Below, one piece after another: positions 1-8,781 of a DNA stretch of 64,000 nucleotides. The position numbers and the translations under genes are program-made. Numbering within the stretch: position 1 is the stretch's first letter; every line of letters begins with the position of its first letter. The notes under the pieces were generated by a model. That model was not told the DNA's origin. It saw only the letters and a list, made by a program, of their open reading frames with translations, and did no database searches. Origin of the DNA: Citrobacter telavivensis (lineage in GTDB: Bacteria > Pseudomonadota > Gammaproteobacteria > Enterobacterales > Enterobacteriaceae). The DNA is taken from assembly GCA_009363175.1 (NCBI GenBank), contig CP045203.1, positions 171,058-235,057 of the forward strand, in the 5' to 3' direction.

Positions 1-645
1 TGCTGAGGCCTGGCCTTTGCGTAGTGCACGCATCACCTCAATACCTTTGATGGTGGCGTAAGCCGTCTTCATGGATTTAAATCCCAGCGTGGCGCCGATT
101 ATCCGTTTCAGTTTGCCATGATCGCATTCAATCACGTTGTTCCGGTACTTAATCTGTCGGTGTTCAACGTCAGACGGGCACCGGCCGTCGCGTTTGAGCA
201 GAGCAAGCGCGCGACCATAGGCGGGCGCTTTATCCGTGTTGATGAATCGCGGGATCTGCCACTTCTTCACGTTGTTGAGGATTTTACCCAGAAACCGGTA
301 TGCAGCTTTGCTGTTACGACGGGAGGAGAGATAAAAATCGACAGTGCGGCCCCGGCTGTCGACGGCCCGGTACAGATACGCCCAGCGGCCATTGACCTTC
401 ACGTAGGTTTCATCCATGTGCCACGGGCAAAGATCGGAAGGGTTACGCCAGTACCAGCGCAGCCGTTTTTCCATTTCAGGCGCATAACGCTGAACCCAGC
501 GGTAAATCGTGGAGTGATCGACATTCACTCCGCGTTCAGCCAGCATCTCCTGCAGCTCACGGTAACTGATGCCGTATTTGCAGTACCAGCGTACGGCCCA
601 CAGAATGATGTCACGCTGAAAATGCCGGCCTTTGAATGGGTTCAT
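1..645 (-). CDS. tnpA: IS26 transposase TnpA (partial, C-terminus off window)
   Basis: This is the DDE transposase of an IS6-family element, which moves by cointegrate formation. The start ATG at 645 gives MNPFKGRHF, the usual IS26 start, and 215 of 234 residues are present. The long open frame on the opposite strand over 118-738 is only an antisense shadow. The coding sequence has Asp153 and Gly184, as in copy 2 and unlike copy 3. Confidence 0.96.
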   Translation of the reverse strand, partial: MNPFKGRHFQRDIILWAVRWYCKYGISYRELQEMLAERGVNVDHSTIYRWVQRYAPEMEKRLRWYWRNPSDLCPWHMDETYVKVNGRWAYLYRAVDSRGRTVDFYLSSRRNSKAAYRFLGKILNNVKKWQIPRFINTDKAPAYGRALALLKRDGRCPSDVEHRQIKYRNNVIECDHGKLKRIIGATLGFKSMKTAYATIKGIEVMRALRKGQASA

Positions 646-708
646 GTGCAGCTCCATCAGCAAAAGGGGATGATAAGTTTATCACCACCGACTATTTGCA
701 ACAGTGCC
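1..708 (-). mobile_element. IS26, copy 1 (cut by window edge)
   Basis: The right end carries the IS26 terminal repeat (reverse complement of GGCACTGTTGCAAA, ending at 708), and the body matches the two complete 820-bp copies further on. About 112 bp of the other end lie outside the window. It points opposite to the other two IS26 copies. It lies directly against a truncated LysR gene, so it probably arrived with a deletion. The flanking 8 bases match the flanks of neither other copy. Confidence 0.97.
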
Positions 709-1322
709 CGCACAACAGCATGCCCCGTACGCAGGTAAAGCTCTTGCGTAAGTACATTCGTGATTTCCGGATGTCCCCGACGTACAGCCACGGCGTAATC
801 ATCAGTGAAACATGACATGGATTCGATACCGTTCCGGGAATGTTTTTCTTCTTCTTCAAAACCTAATGCAAAATCGACTTTACCAGAGAGCAGGTCGTCG
901 TTGGCGTTAAAGTCACGCGAATAGATAAGCCTGATAGTTATCCCTGGCGCAAGATGGTTAACCCGGGCAACCAATGCAGGCAGGATCACTGCAGCGGTGT
1001 AATCTGTTGCCGCAATTGTAAATGTCGCCTGGCTATTTTCTGGCTCGAAGCGTTCAGAATCATGCAGGCAGAATGAAATGCTTCTCAGTGCACTGGAAAT
1101 GTTAATGGCCATCCCTGTCGCTTTCACCGTCGGCAACATGCGCCCCCCAGTCCGAATAAACAGCGGATCCCCTAACGCCTGCCGTAAGCGGTTAAGCGCA
1201 TGACTCAACGCGGAAGGACTGAGAGCGAGTTCCCGGGATGCTTCTGCCACACTTCCATGGCGATATATTGAATCGAAAATAAGCAACAGATTTAAATCCA
1301 CTTTTCGCAGTGCTGACGACAT
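657..1322 (-). pseudogene. LysR-family transcriptional regulator, C-terminus removed by IS26
   Basis: The start at 1322 gives MSSALRKVDLNLLLIFDSIY, a normal LysR N-terminus. The helix-turn-helix follows (SVAEASRELALSPSALSHAL), then the first half of the ligand-binding domain. About 205 native residues remain of roughly 300. The frame then runs into IS26 at 708 and stops at 657 after some 17 foreign residues. An upstream in-frame extension to 1553 looks non-coding. The gene is divergent from the thioredoxin-like gene at 1635, so it may once have controlled it. The truncated protein keeps the DNA-binding domain but probably lost effector sensing and tetramer contacts. Confidence 0.85.
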
Positions 1323-1634
1323 ACTGATTCCCTCTAACATTTTATAAATACTGTATTCATTGAACAAAGCACGCCAGGCTGAGACACCGGTTGCAGGCAG
1401 CCGATTCACAGAACATGATCTGTAACAGTCCCGATCGCGGTGTGCCGAAAAAAGAGCCCTACCTTCTGATATCAGCAGTAAAAAACTGATAACGGGCATC
1501 ACTGACCCGGAGTGTAACGACCTGCCAGCAGTAGAATACAACATCGCTTGCAATCTACCTACTAGATGGTTAGAATTGATTCATGGTCATGAAACACGCA
1601 TCTGTTTGGTCAGAGTCAAAAATCAGAGGGGTGT

Positions 1635-1973
1635 ATGAGCGAACTAAAGAAATACGACGAAAATAATTTTTGTGAAATTGAAAGGTACAGCGGTGTCTCG
1701 GTCGTGCGGCTTTATGCTGACTGGTGTGCACCGTGCAGGCAATCAGATGTTTTTTTCAGGGAGTTCGCACGCCAGCTTCCGGAAGATATCAGGACAGGGG
1801 TGGTTAATGTCATCCTCGCGCCAACACTGACTTGGAAGTATGATATTGCAAGTATCCCGGTTACCTTATTTTTTCGGCAGGGACAGTTAGTGAAACGAGC
1901 TTATGGCCCCAAAAGTATCAGCGAACTCAGCAGAGACCTGATGGGTGCCAAAGACCAACAAGCTTATCATTAG
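1635..1973 (+). CDS. Thioredoxin-like protein
   Basis: This is a 112-residue thioredoxin-fold protein with the active-site motif WCAPC at residues 30-34 (thioredoxin itself has WCGPC) and the cis-proline loop SIPVTLFF near residue 74. It is probably a cytoplasmic thiol-disulfide reductase, since no signal peptide is visible. An AGAGGGG ribosome-binding site precedes the ATG. It is followed by a TetR regulator and an AhpD-like protein, which suggests a thiol or peroxide stress role. The match to the fold is clear; the substrate is unknown. Confidence 0.85.
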   Translation: MSELKKYDENNFCEIERYSGVSVVRLYADWCAPCRQSDVFFREFARQLPEDIRTGVVNVILAPTLTWKYDIASIPVTLFFRQGQLVKRAYGPKSISELSRDLMGAKDQQAYH

Positions 1974-2062
1974 GATTTCCATCCAGTCATGAGCTTGCAG
2001 CGACTGTTATGAAAATAGGGAATCTGGGTAATTCTTTTAATGATTTCCTTAAGGAGTAACCA

Positions 2063-2632
2063 ATGGCTGTGATGACTCGTGATAAAATTCTGTTTGAAGC
2101 AAATGCGCTTATGTGTGGTAAAGGATATTCTTCATTCAGTTATGCGGATTTATCTAAAATAATTGGAATTACTAAGGCAAGTATTCATCATCACTTCCCG
2201 ACGAAGGATATCTTGGGCGAAACAGCTATACTGGAATCGTTGCAAAAACAGGAGCAAAGCCTCACAGCAATCGACGAAAATAATAAAAGCTGTGTAAATC
2301 GTATCAGAGCATATATTGACTTGTTTATTGAAAGTTTTCGCAACTCCCAATTACCACTTTGCTGCGCACTGTCCGCAGAGTTGGATAATTTGCCGGTAAA
2401 CATGAAAGAAAAGGTAACGATTTATTTTGATTGTCAGGTGAACTGGCTTGAAAAAACGCTGAACGAAGGTGTTGATTCTGGAGAAATTAAATCTGAAATT
2501 AACATCCATCAGGCAGCTATGATGATTCTGACGTTGTGCGAAGGTGCTTGCATTGTCGCGCGACCGGTCAGAAATGAAGACGTGTTCAGACAGAGCTTTG
2601 AACAAACTCTTACGCTTTTAATCAATAAATAG
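2063..2632 (+). CDS. TetR/AcrR-family transcriptional regulator
   Basis: The protein has 189 residues. The N-terminal helix-turn-helix spans roughly residues 10-54 and includes the typical signature ITKASIHHHFPTKDIL. The C-terminal helical domain would bind an inducer and dimerise. The AAGGAG site sits 6 bases before the ATG. The gene ends 10 bases before the AhpD-like gene, so the two are probably co-transcribed and autoregulated. Inducer unknown. Confidence 0.9.
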   Translation: MAVMTRDKILFEANALMCGKGYSSFSYADLSKIIGITKASIHHHFPTKDILGETAILESLQKQEQSLTAIDENNKSCVNRIRAYIDLFIESFRNSQLPLCCALSAELDNLPVNMKEKVTIYFDCQVNWLEKTLNEGVDSGEIKSEINIHQAAMMILTLCEGACIVARPVRNEDVFRQSFEQTLTLLINK

Positions 2633-2642
2633 GAAAATAGAT

Positions 2643-2978
2643 ATGAACTGGAATGAATACCGTAAAGAAACACTGTCTAATGTATCTGATTTTGCAAAGG
2701 CCGCTCCTGAAACAATGAAAGCACTGATGGCTGTGTCTGCTGCACCGCAAAAAACCGGCCATCTTGATGAAAAAACGCGTGAGCTGATCTCCGTCGCTGT
2801 AGCCATCACCACGCGCTGCGATGGTTGCATCGCCGCTCATGCTGAGGCTGCTGTTAAAGCTGGCGTGACGGAAGAAGAATTAACCGAGGCACTCAGCGTG
2901 GCGATAAACCTGAATACGGGTGCCGCAATGGTATATTCCTCCCGTGCACTTGCTGCAGTTCGTCAGGTTCAGAAGTAA
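2643..2978 (+). CDS. Carboxymuconolactone decarboxylase / AhpD-like protein
   Basis: The protein has 111 residues, the length of single-domain CMD-family proteins. The AhpD-type redox motif is present: C59-D-G-C62 followed by H66 (RCDGCIAAH). Such proteins are thiol peroxidases or electron donors to them. A TetR gene lies just upstream and a thioredoxin-like gene before that, consistent with a small oxidative or electrophile stress operon. The start ATG at 2643 has an AGGAAA site upstream. Confidence 0.88.
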   Translation: MNWNEYRKETLSNVSDFAKAAPETMKALMAVSAAPQKTGHLDEKTRELISVAVAITTRCDGCIAAHAEAAVKAGVTEEELTEALSVAINLNTGAAMVYSSRALAAVRQVQK

Positions 2979-3136
2979 GTTTTACCCTCATATAGTTGCC
3001 ACTCATTTTTATTAAGCCATCGTTAAAAATTTCGATGGCCCTGCATCCCTAATGAAACCTCATTCATAAGATGTGGGCCGGGGGCGGTCATGGAAAATGT
3101 CTCAGATTCTTTCTCATCTCATGATTGCCATATTTG

Positions 3137-3162
3137 GAGCACTCCCGGGTGCTCATTTTTTT
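3137..3162 (+). terminator. Rho-independent terminator after the TetR/AhpD operon
   Basis: The arms GAGCAC and GTGCTC enclose a TCCCGG loop and are followed by A and seven T. A weaker hairpin (GCCATCG / CGATGGC) lies at 3016-3039, nearer the gene end. Confidence 0.75.
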
Positions 3163-3656
3163 AACATATAGCTATCTGAAAATTTATTTATACTGGTGAT
3201 GTTAGATAATTTATCATTTGGTTCTTCCCAAGGTGATTACCTGGACAAAAAACAGCCCTGCCAAAAACTATAATTATTTTTCTTATATCACAGCGGAATC
3301 AATAATTTCCCTGTTGCTGGCATCAAGCACTTCGCTTTTTGTAACATACATCATCAGTGTCATCTTTATTAATGATTAAACTTTTCAGCATTCTTGTTTA
3401 AAAAATTTAAAAACTTAAATTACCGGTTCCGCATTCAGTTTAAAGATCTAAAAATTTCCTTATTGTATTTTCGAATGATGCTTGTTCGAAATAATAAAAG
3501 GCTCTCAGACAAGCAACTGGACCCAGAGATGATTATCCGATAATTATTTTTTCAGTCTGCCAGTCCTGAGTTTCTTCACTCATTCGGGGCTGGCCAGAAA
3601 GATTCCTAACCTGATCAAGTAATTTTATTTTATATAAGCAGTTAAATGGAACACAA
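3163..3656. other. AT-rich gap without a recognisable gene
   Basis: This stretch of about 490 bp is markedly AT-rich and stop-dense in all frames. I see no convincing gene or RNA. It should hold the promoter of the hydrolase gene at 3657. Confidence 0.5.
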
Positions 3657-4412
3657 ATGACTAAGACACGATTCACATTTACCAATAATGAAGGACATGA
3701 ACTTTGTGCGCTGCTGGAAGAACCCGTGGGAGAGATAAAAGCTTACAGCCTGTTTGCACATTGTTTCACTTGCGGCAAGGACTTGCGCTCTGCTTCCCGC
3801 ATTACACGACAACTACTCGCACAGGGAATTGCGGTTCTGCGTTTCGACTTTACAGGACTCGGAAACAGTGAGGGCGATTTTAGTAATACTAATTTTTCCT
3901 CCAATCTCAGCGATCTGCGTTCTGCAATCGATATGCTTCGACTGAAATATCAAGCGCCCGCATTGTTGATTGGTCACAGTCTTGGCGGCACCGCGATTCT
4001 TGCTATCGCAGGCGAAGTGCCGGAAGCCAGAGTGGTTACCACGATCGGTTCCCCTGGGGAACTGTCGCGATTGACGCGATTGTTCGAAGATGACATTAAA
4101 CACATTGAAACAAACGGGTCTTTCCCTGTCAGTCTTGCTGGACGTCAATTTACAATAAAAAAGCAAATGCTGGATGATCTTAAACGACATAACGTTGCGG
4201 ACAAGATTTTTATGATGCAAAAACCACTGCTTATATTTCATGCTCCTCAGGACGATACGGTCTCAATCGATCAGGCTGAAAAGATCTATGCGGCTGCGAA
4301 ACATCCAAAGAGCTTTATTTCACTGGATGATGCCGATCATCTTCTCAGCAAGCCAGCTGATGCTGATTATGTGGGGTCGTGTATAGCATCTTGGGCATTC
4401 CGTTATCTCTAA
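3657..4412 (+). CDS. Alpha/beta hydrolase (serine esterase-like)
   Basis: The protein has 251 residues and no signal peptide. The nucleophile elbow GHSLGG has its Ser near residue 109. The acid is probably the Asp in APQDD (near residue 201) and the base the His in DDADHLL (near residue 228), so the triad is complete. The N-terminal part HCFTCGKDLRSASRI with FDFTGLGNSEGDF resembles cytoplasmic hydrolases often fused to or next to OsmC-type peroxidases. This fits the thiol-stress neighbourhood. Substrate unknown. Confidence 0.85.
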   Translation: MTKTRFTFTNNEGHELCALLEEPVGEIKAYSLFAHCFTCGKDLRSASRITRQLLAQGIAVLRFDFTGLGNSEGDFSNTNFSSNLSDLRSAIDMLRLKYQAPALLIGHSLGGTAILAIAGEVPEARVVTTIGSPGELSRLTRLFEDDIKHIETNGSFPVSLAGRQFTIKKQMLDDLKRHNVADKIFMMQKPLLIFHAPQDDTVSIDQAEKIYAAAKHPKSFISLDDADHLLSKPADADYVGSCIASWAFRYL

Positions 4413-4425
4413 GAGATTAAATTCT

Positions 4426-4623
4426 ATGAACTGGCACAGCGCATTGTTAACCCGGGACACCGTTGTTGACCTTTCTTACAACAATACGCAGAACGTTCGT
4501 CGTTTCATGAAGGCGGAGTGCAGTAAGGCGTTTCGATTTGACCGGGAATTTATAGCATGGGTGCGTAACGGCGAACCGAAAACGTTGGGATATGTGGTCA
4601 ATGAATGGAAGCAGAGGTCATGA
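4426..4623 (+). CDS. DUF6434-like small protein
   Basis: The protein has 65 residues, starting 13 bases after the hydrolase stop and probably co-transcribed with it. The pattern is W-H-S-A-L-L-T-R-D-T-V-V, then YNNTQNVRRFMKAEC and FDREFIAWV. It resembles what I remember of the DUF6434 family, usually found at the C-terminus of SAP-domain or YdeI-like proteins. Function unknown. A hairpin with arms GTGCCAG/CTGGCAC follows at about 4686-4710. Confidence 0.6.
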   Translation: MNWHSALLTRDTVVDLSYNNTQNVRRFMKAECSKAFRFDREFIAWVRNGEPKTLGYVVNEWKQRS

Positions 4624-4764
4624 GTTTATCAAGCCTGACTCTCAGATTGTACGACAAAATCAATCAGAACTATTTCGATCTGCATGTGCCAGTGCGAATA
4701 GCTCTGGCACATTTCGGTTAAGGCCCTCAAAGTATCGGCTTAAGGTTATGAGGTTAAAGCTCTG

Positions 4765-5025
4765 CTAACTCTTTTCATCCCTGGGCCCCAGGAAATAAAA
4801 GCCAAAGGGCAGTGAGCCTACAATCGTAAACATAAGGGTGTAAATGGCCACCCATGCGCCCTGGATGATAAACAGGGATATGTCCCAGGTTTCCATTGGC
4901 AGATTGTACTGGTTTTCCACACCCTGGAATGCGGCTTTTGACACCACGCATGCCGCAACGATAAACACACAAGCCACAGCAATAAGAAATTTTTTCTCTT
5001 CCGGGGTTTTGAGAATTTTCAACAT
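4765..5025 (-). CDS. Small inner-membrane protein, DUF2534-like
   Basis: The protein has 86 residues with two hydrophobic segments (about 13-33 and 50-76). The AGGAAA site before ATG at 5025 is good. It lies immediately downstream of the decayed TonB-dependent receptor, and a small DUF2534-type protein beside a TonB-dependent copper receptor is an arrangement I recall from Klebsiella relatives. The family assignment is from memory of the overall pattern and is uncertain. Confidence 0.5.
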   Translation of the reverse strand: MLKILKTPEEKKFLIAVACVFIVAACVVSKAAFQGVENQYNLPMETWDISLFIIQGAWVAIYTLMFTIVGSLPFGFYFLGPRDEKS

Positions 5026-5081
5026 AACAATTTCCTCATCTTTTATGAATAAACAACCCGGCCCTTTCGAACCGGGACCGG

Positions 5082-5862
5082 TCAGAATGTCACATTAATT
5101 TTGCCCCAGAATGTTCTTCCTGGTTCGTTAACGGAGGTATTGGCGGAGTAGCCAGAGCTACTGTTACCCGCCTGGTTGAAATGCTCGCTGTAATCCTTGT
5201 CTAGAAGATTATCGACACCGGCGCTCACTTTAAAGTACTTGTTCACAAGGTAAGCGGCATTGGCGGAAACCACGGCGACACCGGCGCTGCTGTCAAAATC
5301 TTTGCCATCACATTACCTTCATTAATCGCCACCCGATACTGGCTTCTGACCAGACGTAGCAGCCCGGTGCTGCTCCAGTTACCACTTTCACAGGACAATC
5401 CCAGACGGGATTAGATAAGTGGCATTTGCGGAAGGGTTTTACCATCTTCCGTGTTCTGCCCCTGGAATAGGCCAGACTGGCGTCGATTTTCCAGCTGTCG
5501 GTCAGCTTATAGCTGATACCGGCCTCGCCTCCAATGATAGTAGCGTTGATATTATCGACCTGGCTGATATACGCATCGTTGGGATCGTAGCGGAAAAGGA
5601 AAAATCATTTACGCGACCGACATAAGCAGAAACCCAGGCGTTAGTACGCTTGTCGGAATACTGTGCGCCAATATCAAGCTGGGTCGTTTTTTTGGTTTTC
5701 ACTTTATCAAACGCGTCTGAGGTGCCGTCAGGCCCGTAGGTGGGGGAAACTGTTCCCAGTAGTCCGGGAAACGTTCTGTATACCCAAGCCCGGCATAAAG
5801 CATTAGCGGCATTTCTGCGAGGGTATGCTCGAAACGTACAAACCCGGCAGGAAGAGTGTCCG
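5082..5862 (-). pseudogene. TonB-dependent (copper-type) outer-membrane receptor remnant
   Basis: Receptor-like beta-barrel segments are spread over several frames on the minus strand. The C-terminus at 5082-5273 (VSAGVDNLLDKDYSEHFNQ and a terminal aromatic Phe) is typical of TonB receptors. The part at 5600-5860 reads YGPDGTSDAFDKVKTKKTTQ and QLDIGAQYSDKRTNAWVSAY. Frame changes occur near 5300 and near 5598, and the 5' half is missing where the IS110-family element begins. The DNLLDKDY and DAF-K-K-T pattern fits the OprC/copper-receptor branch. It is non-functional. Confidence 0.7.
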
Positions 5863-5897
5863 TCCGCTTCACGCCCTGAGACATTCGACAAGCTTTT

Positions 5898-7136
5898 TTA
5901 TGGCTTCAGTAAGGGCGACTTTCGCGCTTCCAGTGCCAGCAAATACTTCGCTTCATCGTACTGGGTCTTGGTCTTCCAGCAGCGGTAAATGATCCTTATC
6001 CATTTGAAGGCCAGAGCCCGGATTGCAGACTGGTGAGATTTTCCTTTTTCTCGCAGTCCCCGATAATAAAGTCTGGCCCAGTATGATGAGTTAACCGTCT
6101 TGGCAGCCCATTCAACAAAGGTTTGCCGGACGAACTTGGCACACTGCCATCGCCAGTGAACCCAGGATTTCTGGCCACTTCGTTCTGTCACCGGTGCAAT
6201 ACCTGCGTAGTTTTGAATTTCTTCAGCGCTGTTAAACCGGTCACGGTTATCACCAAGTGCAGCAAGCATTCGTGGTCCCAAACACGGCCCCATGCCCGGA
6301 AGTGATTTGAACAGCCCCGAATCTGGCAATGTGTCAAACAGCGTTTCGATTCGTTCGTCATAGGTTTTGATGATTTCACTCACGACTTTAATTTGTGTCG
6401 CCAGTGCTGTTGCCATCAAAGCATTAGCCTCTATAACACTCGGGTCTGTCGTCAACGGAATGGCGTTATCAATACTCACAACACGCTGCTCGGTAAGGGC
6501 CATTGCGCGGCCACCTTTGGCATTGAGAAAGTTGCGGATCGTGTCTCGCCTGGCTCGTTTTAGTTGTTGCAGACTGGGCCATCGCATAATCAGTTCACAC
6601 AATAGCAAGCTACCCCGATGTGAGAACCACTCCAGGGGCTGAGGATAATACTGTTTGAGTGTGTTGATTAGCCGGTTCACAAAACGGCGCTTATCTTCAA
6701 CCAACTGACGACGCTGCTCAACCAGTTGCTGGAGTAACCGGATATCGGCATTGTCGGGTTCAATGGCTTTTATCTTTTGGGGATAACGCAGCATTAACTC
6801 TAATGCCAGCTCGGCATCCTGCGGGTCATCTTTAGCACCGCTGGGCGAGAAGGCTTGCCGGTAACGAGCCAGAGACAAAGCGTGGACGGGGAAAACGGTG
6901 ATAAATGGATATTTCTGAAGAGCATACACCACGGGACCTTTCTTCAGCTCAACGGCGATAGCGATCCTGCCTTTTACCTTCTGGTGTAACTCGGTAAGCC
7001 AGACATCAAGCGCTTCCGGCGTATGTTCAATCACATGGAATGTGCGTTCACCGTTTTTAAACTGAACACAGACATCGTGCTTTTTATCTGCCCAGTCCAG
7101 ACCAACGTGCGCAGCAAATTGATTAGTCTCAGTCAT
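5898..7136 (-). CDS. IS110-family DEDD transposase/recombinase (copy 1)
   Basis: The protein has 412 residues from ATG at 7136, which has an AAGGAG site 6 bases upstream; an in-frame start at 7175 lacks one. The N-terminal RuvC-like DEDD domain contains HVGLDWADKKHD and later KDDPQDAELALEL. The C-terminal Tnp domain contains LPGMGPCLGPRMLAAL and YAGIAPVTERSGQKS, which includes the expected serine region. IS110 recombinases use an RNA guide and insert without target duplication. Intact. Confidence 0.92.
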   Translation of the reverse strand: MTETNQFAAHVGLDWADKKHDVCVQFKNGERTFHVIEHTPEALDVWLTELHQKVKGRIAIAVELKKGPVVYALQKYPFITVFPVHALSLARYRQAFSPSGAKDDPQDAELALELMLRYPQKIKAIEPDNADIRLLQQLVEQRRQLVEDKRRFVNRLINTLKQYYPQPLEWFSHRGSLLLCELIMRWPSLQQLKRARRDTIRNFLNAKGGRAMALTEQRVVSIDNAIPLTTDPSVIEANALMATALATQIKVVSEIIKTYDERIETLFDTLPDSGLFKSLPGMGPCLGPRMLAALGDNRDRFNSAEEIQNYAGIAPVTERSGQKSWVHWRWQCAKFVRQTFVEWAAKTVNSSYWARLYYRGLREKGKSHQSAIRALAFKWIRIIYRCWKTKTQYDEAKYLLALEARKSPLLKP

Positions 7137-7139
7137 CAC

Positions 7140-7362
7140 CAACTCCTTTTTATCGGGGATTGGTATGCATTCCACGCTCTTCGAAAGAAATATAGCCAGC
7201 AGTTATCTGCATGCCCTGAGTATTCGTTAGCGAACGTGGAGCACCTACTGGCTCGAAAGAAAAGCGGCGATCATCGCATGATTCTCGCTCAATATTCGTA
7301 ACCAGTAAGCGCATACCCTGAATCACTTCAAAGTGTAATTCTCAGGGTGCGAATGACTATAT
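7140..7362 (-). ncRNA. Candidate bridge RNA region of the IS110 element (copy 1)
   Basis: This is the non-coding end upstream of the recombinase. IS110 elements with a long 5' non-coding end encode a bridge RNA there that pairs with donor and target DNA. Inside it, GCCCTGAGTATTCG (about 7213-7226) nearly repeats the element's own other end, GCCCTGAGACATTCG (5873-5887). A donor-binding loop would look like this. A stem-loop with arms ACCCTGA...TCAGGGT lies near 7317-7350. The RNA itself is inferred, not shown. Confidence 0.45.
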
Positions 7363-7412
7363 TATCGCTCATGGCGACCAAAACGACTATGATACACGCT
7401 ATTTTATATTAA

Positions 7413-7436
7413 GGGTATACGGATTTAATGGTTGAT
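7413..7436. repeat. 24-bp terminal repeat of ISPpu12-like copy A
   Basis: The sequence begins GGGTATACGGATTTAATGGT and recurs identically at 11191-11214. It marks the outer end next to tnpA in both copies. Confidence 0.85.
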
Positions 7437-7470
7437 GGGGCACCTTCACCCCATCAATCTGATACCACCC

Positions 7471-8760
7471 TCAGATGGTTGATAGATCGACTCCGTAGTT
7501 GAGTTCCTCTGCGAAGTCCGGCAGTCCGTAACCGATGGTTTTCTTGTAGAAAGGAGAGACCTTCGCAGTCGGTGCCTTCTTCTTGTGCTTCGTGGTGTAG
7601 AGCATTCGTGCCCGCATCACCTCGAAGGAGTAACCGCGCCCTTCACGGTTCTTGTCCTTGGCCAGTCGGTTGATGGACTCCGTGTAAGCGTTGGTGACGG
7701 GCATGTCCGTCTCGAAGTAGGTCATGGTCTCTTCGCGCCAGTTTCCCACTGCCCTGACCAGATCGCTCCAGACTTCCTTTTGGCCCTTCGGGATGGTGGC
7801 TATCCACTCGTCCAGGGCGGCTTCTGCCTGGAGCCGTGTGGTGGCGTCCCAGATGCCGTAGAAGCGCTCCTTGTGCTCGTAGGCGGCCAGCAGTTGCGGG
7901 AACGCGCCTGTCCAGGTCTCCATGATGAGGCGCTCCCGGTCTGAGACTTCGTGAGCGCGTTTCAGCAGGATTTTCCGGTCTCCCTTGAGAGTCCGGCTCT
8001 GGGACGGTTTCAGCTCCTTTCTGAGGCCCTTGCGCACTCTCTCTAGGGCATCGTTGGCCATGCGCACCACATGGGACTTATCGACCACGATACGGGCCTG
8101 GGGCAGCACAGCCTTGACCGCTGCCCGGTAGGGGTTCCACATGTCCATGCTGACGATCTCGACCTTCTGCCGGTCTTTCAGCTTCATCAGGTAGTTGGTC
8201 ACCACGTTCTGGCGGCGGGTGGCCAGCAGGTCGAGCAGGGTTCGCTCCTCAATGTTGGTCAGAATGCAGCGGTAGCGCTTGTTCAGGTATAGCTCGTCAA
8301 TGCCCAGGATGCGGGGCGTCTCGAAGCGGTGCCAGCGCCCCAGGAACTCGGCGCGGGCGTTGAAGATGTCGCGCACCGTCTTCTCGTCCAGGCCGGTCTG
8401 TGCCGCCACAAAGGTGTAGGGGTGGTTGAAGGATTCCTTCTCCACGTACTCATGCAGCCGCAGTGTCATACGGAATCCGTCCACCATCTCCGGTAGCTGG
8501 GGCCTGAATGTTGTCTTGCAGGCCCGGCAGGTGTATCGGCGGCGGACCACCCAGAGAGTGACCCGCTTGCCGTGGATGGGCAGATCACGATAGGGAACGT
8601 CACGCTTGCCGAACCGTACGAACTCACCCTGCACGCCGCATTCCTCGCAGGCGATGGGATCGGGCACGTCCACCTGGAAGTGCATTTCGTCGTCGGTTGA
8701 TTTGCAGCCCAGTACTTGGTATTGCGGCAGGTGAAGGATGTTGTCGGGAAGTTCGGTCAT
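7471..8760 (-). CDS. tnpA: ISL3-family transposase (intact, copy A)
   Basis: The protein has 429 residues, a normal length for ISL3. The N-terminal zinc-finger region contains CEECGVQGEF and then CRACKTTF. The DDE domain contains GIDELYLNKRY, VSMDMWNPYRAAVKA and the late Glu region NAYTESINRLAKDKNREGRG. Copy B of this gene has lost 31 bp, so only this copy can supply transposase. Confidence 0.92.
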   Translation of the reverse strand: MTELPDNILHLPQYQVLGCKSTDDEMHFQVDVPDPIACEECGVQGEFVRFGKRDVPYRDLPIHGKRVTLWVVRRRYTCRACKTTFRPQLPEMVDGFRMTLRLHEYVEKESFNHPYTFVAAQTGLDEKTVRDIFNARAEFLGRWHRFETPRILGIDELYLNKRYRCILTNIEERTLLDLLATRRQNVVTNYLMKLKDRQKVEIVSMDMWNPYRAAVKAVLPQARIVVDKSHVVRMANDALERVRKGLRKELKPSQSRTLKGDRKILLKRAHEVSDRERLIMETWTGAFPQLLAAYEHKERFYGIWDATTRLQAEAALDEWIATIPKGQKEVWSDLVRAVGNWREETMTYFETDMPVTNAYTESINRLAKDKNREGRGYSFEVMRARMLYTTKHKKKAPTAKVSPFYKKTIGYGLPDFAEELNYGVDLSTI

Positions 8761-8781
8761 GGTGTTGTATAGGCGTAGGTG

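Larger units (their letters stand above)
5863..7362 (-). mobile_element. IS110-family element, copy 1
   Basis: This 1,500-bp block is repeated without visible change at 14985-16484. One transposase gene fills most of it. It leaves only about 35 bp after the stop but about 225 bp before the start, the layout of the IS110 group with an upstream non-coding end. Both ends carry CCCTGAGA in inverted orientation (near 5875 and near 7345). The flanks of the two copies also share ATCGCTCA just beyond the right end, so the true boundary may be a few bases inside the block. Confidence 0.85.

Noticed and set aside
118..738. Long open frame on the + strand repeated at 9152-9787 and 16512-17135 (opposite strand)
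   Set aside because: It is the antisense shadow of IS26 tnpA; the true gene is on the other strand in every copy.
3163..3656. Possible gene in the AT-rich gap
   Set aside because: Stops occur in all frames and no ribosome-binding site plus frame could be supported.
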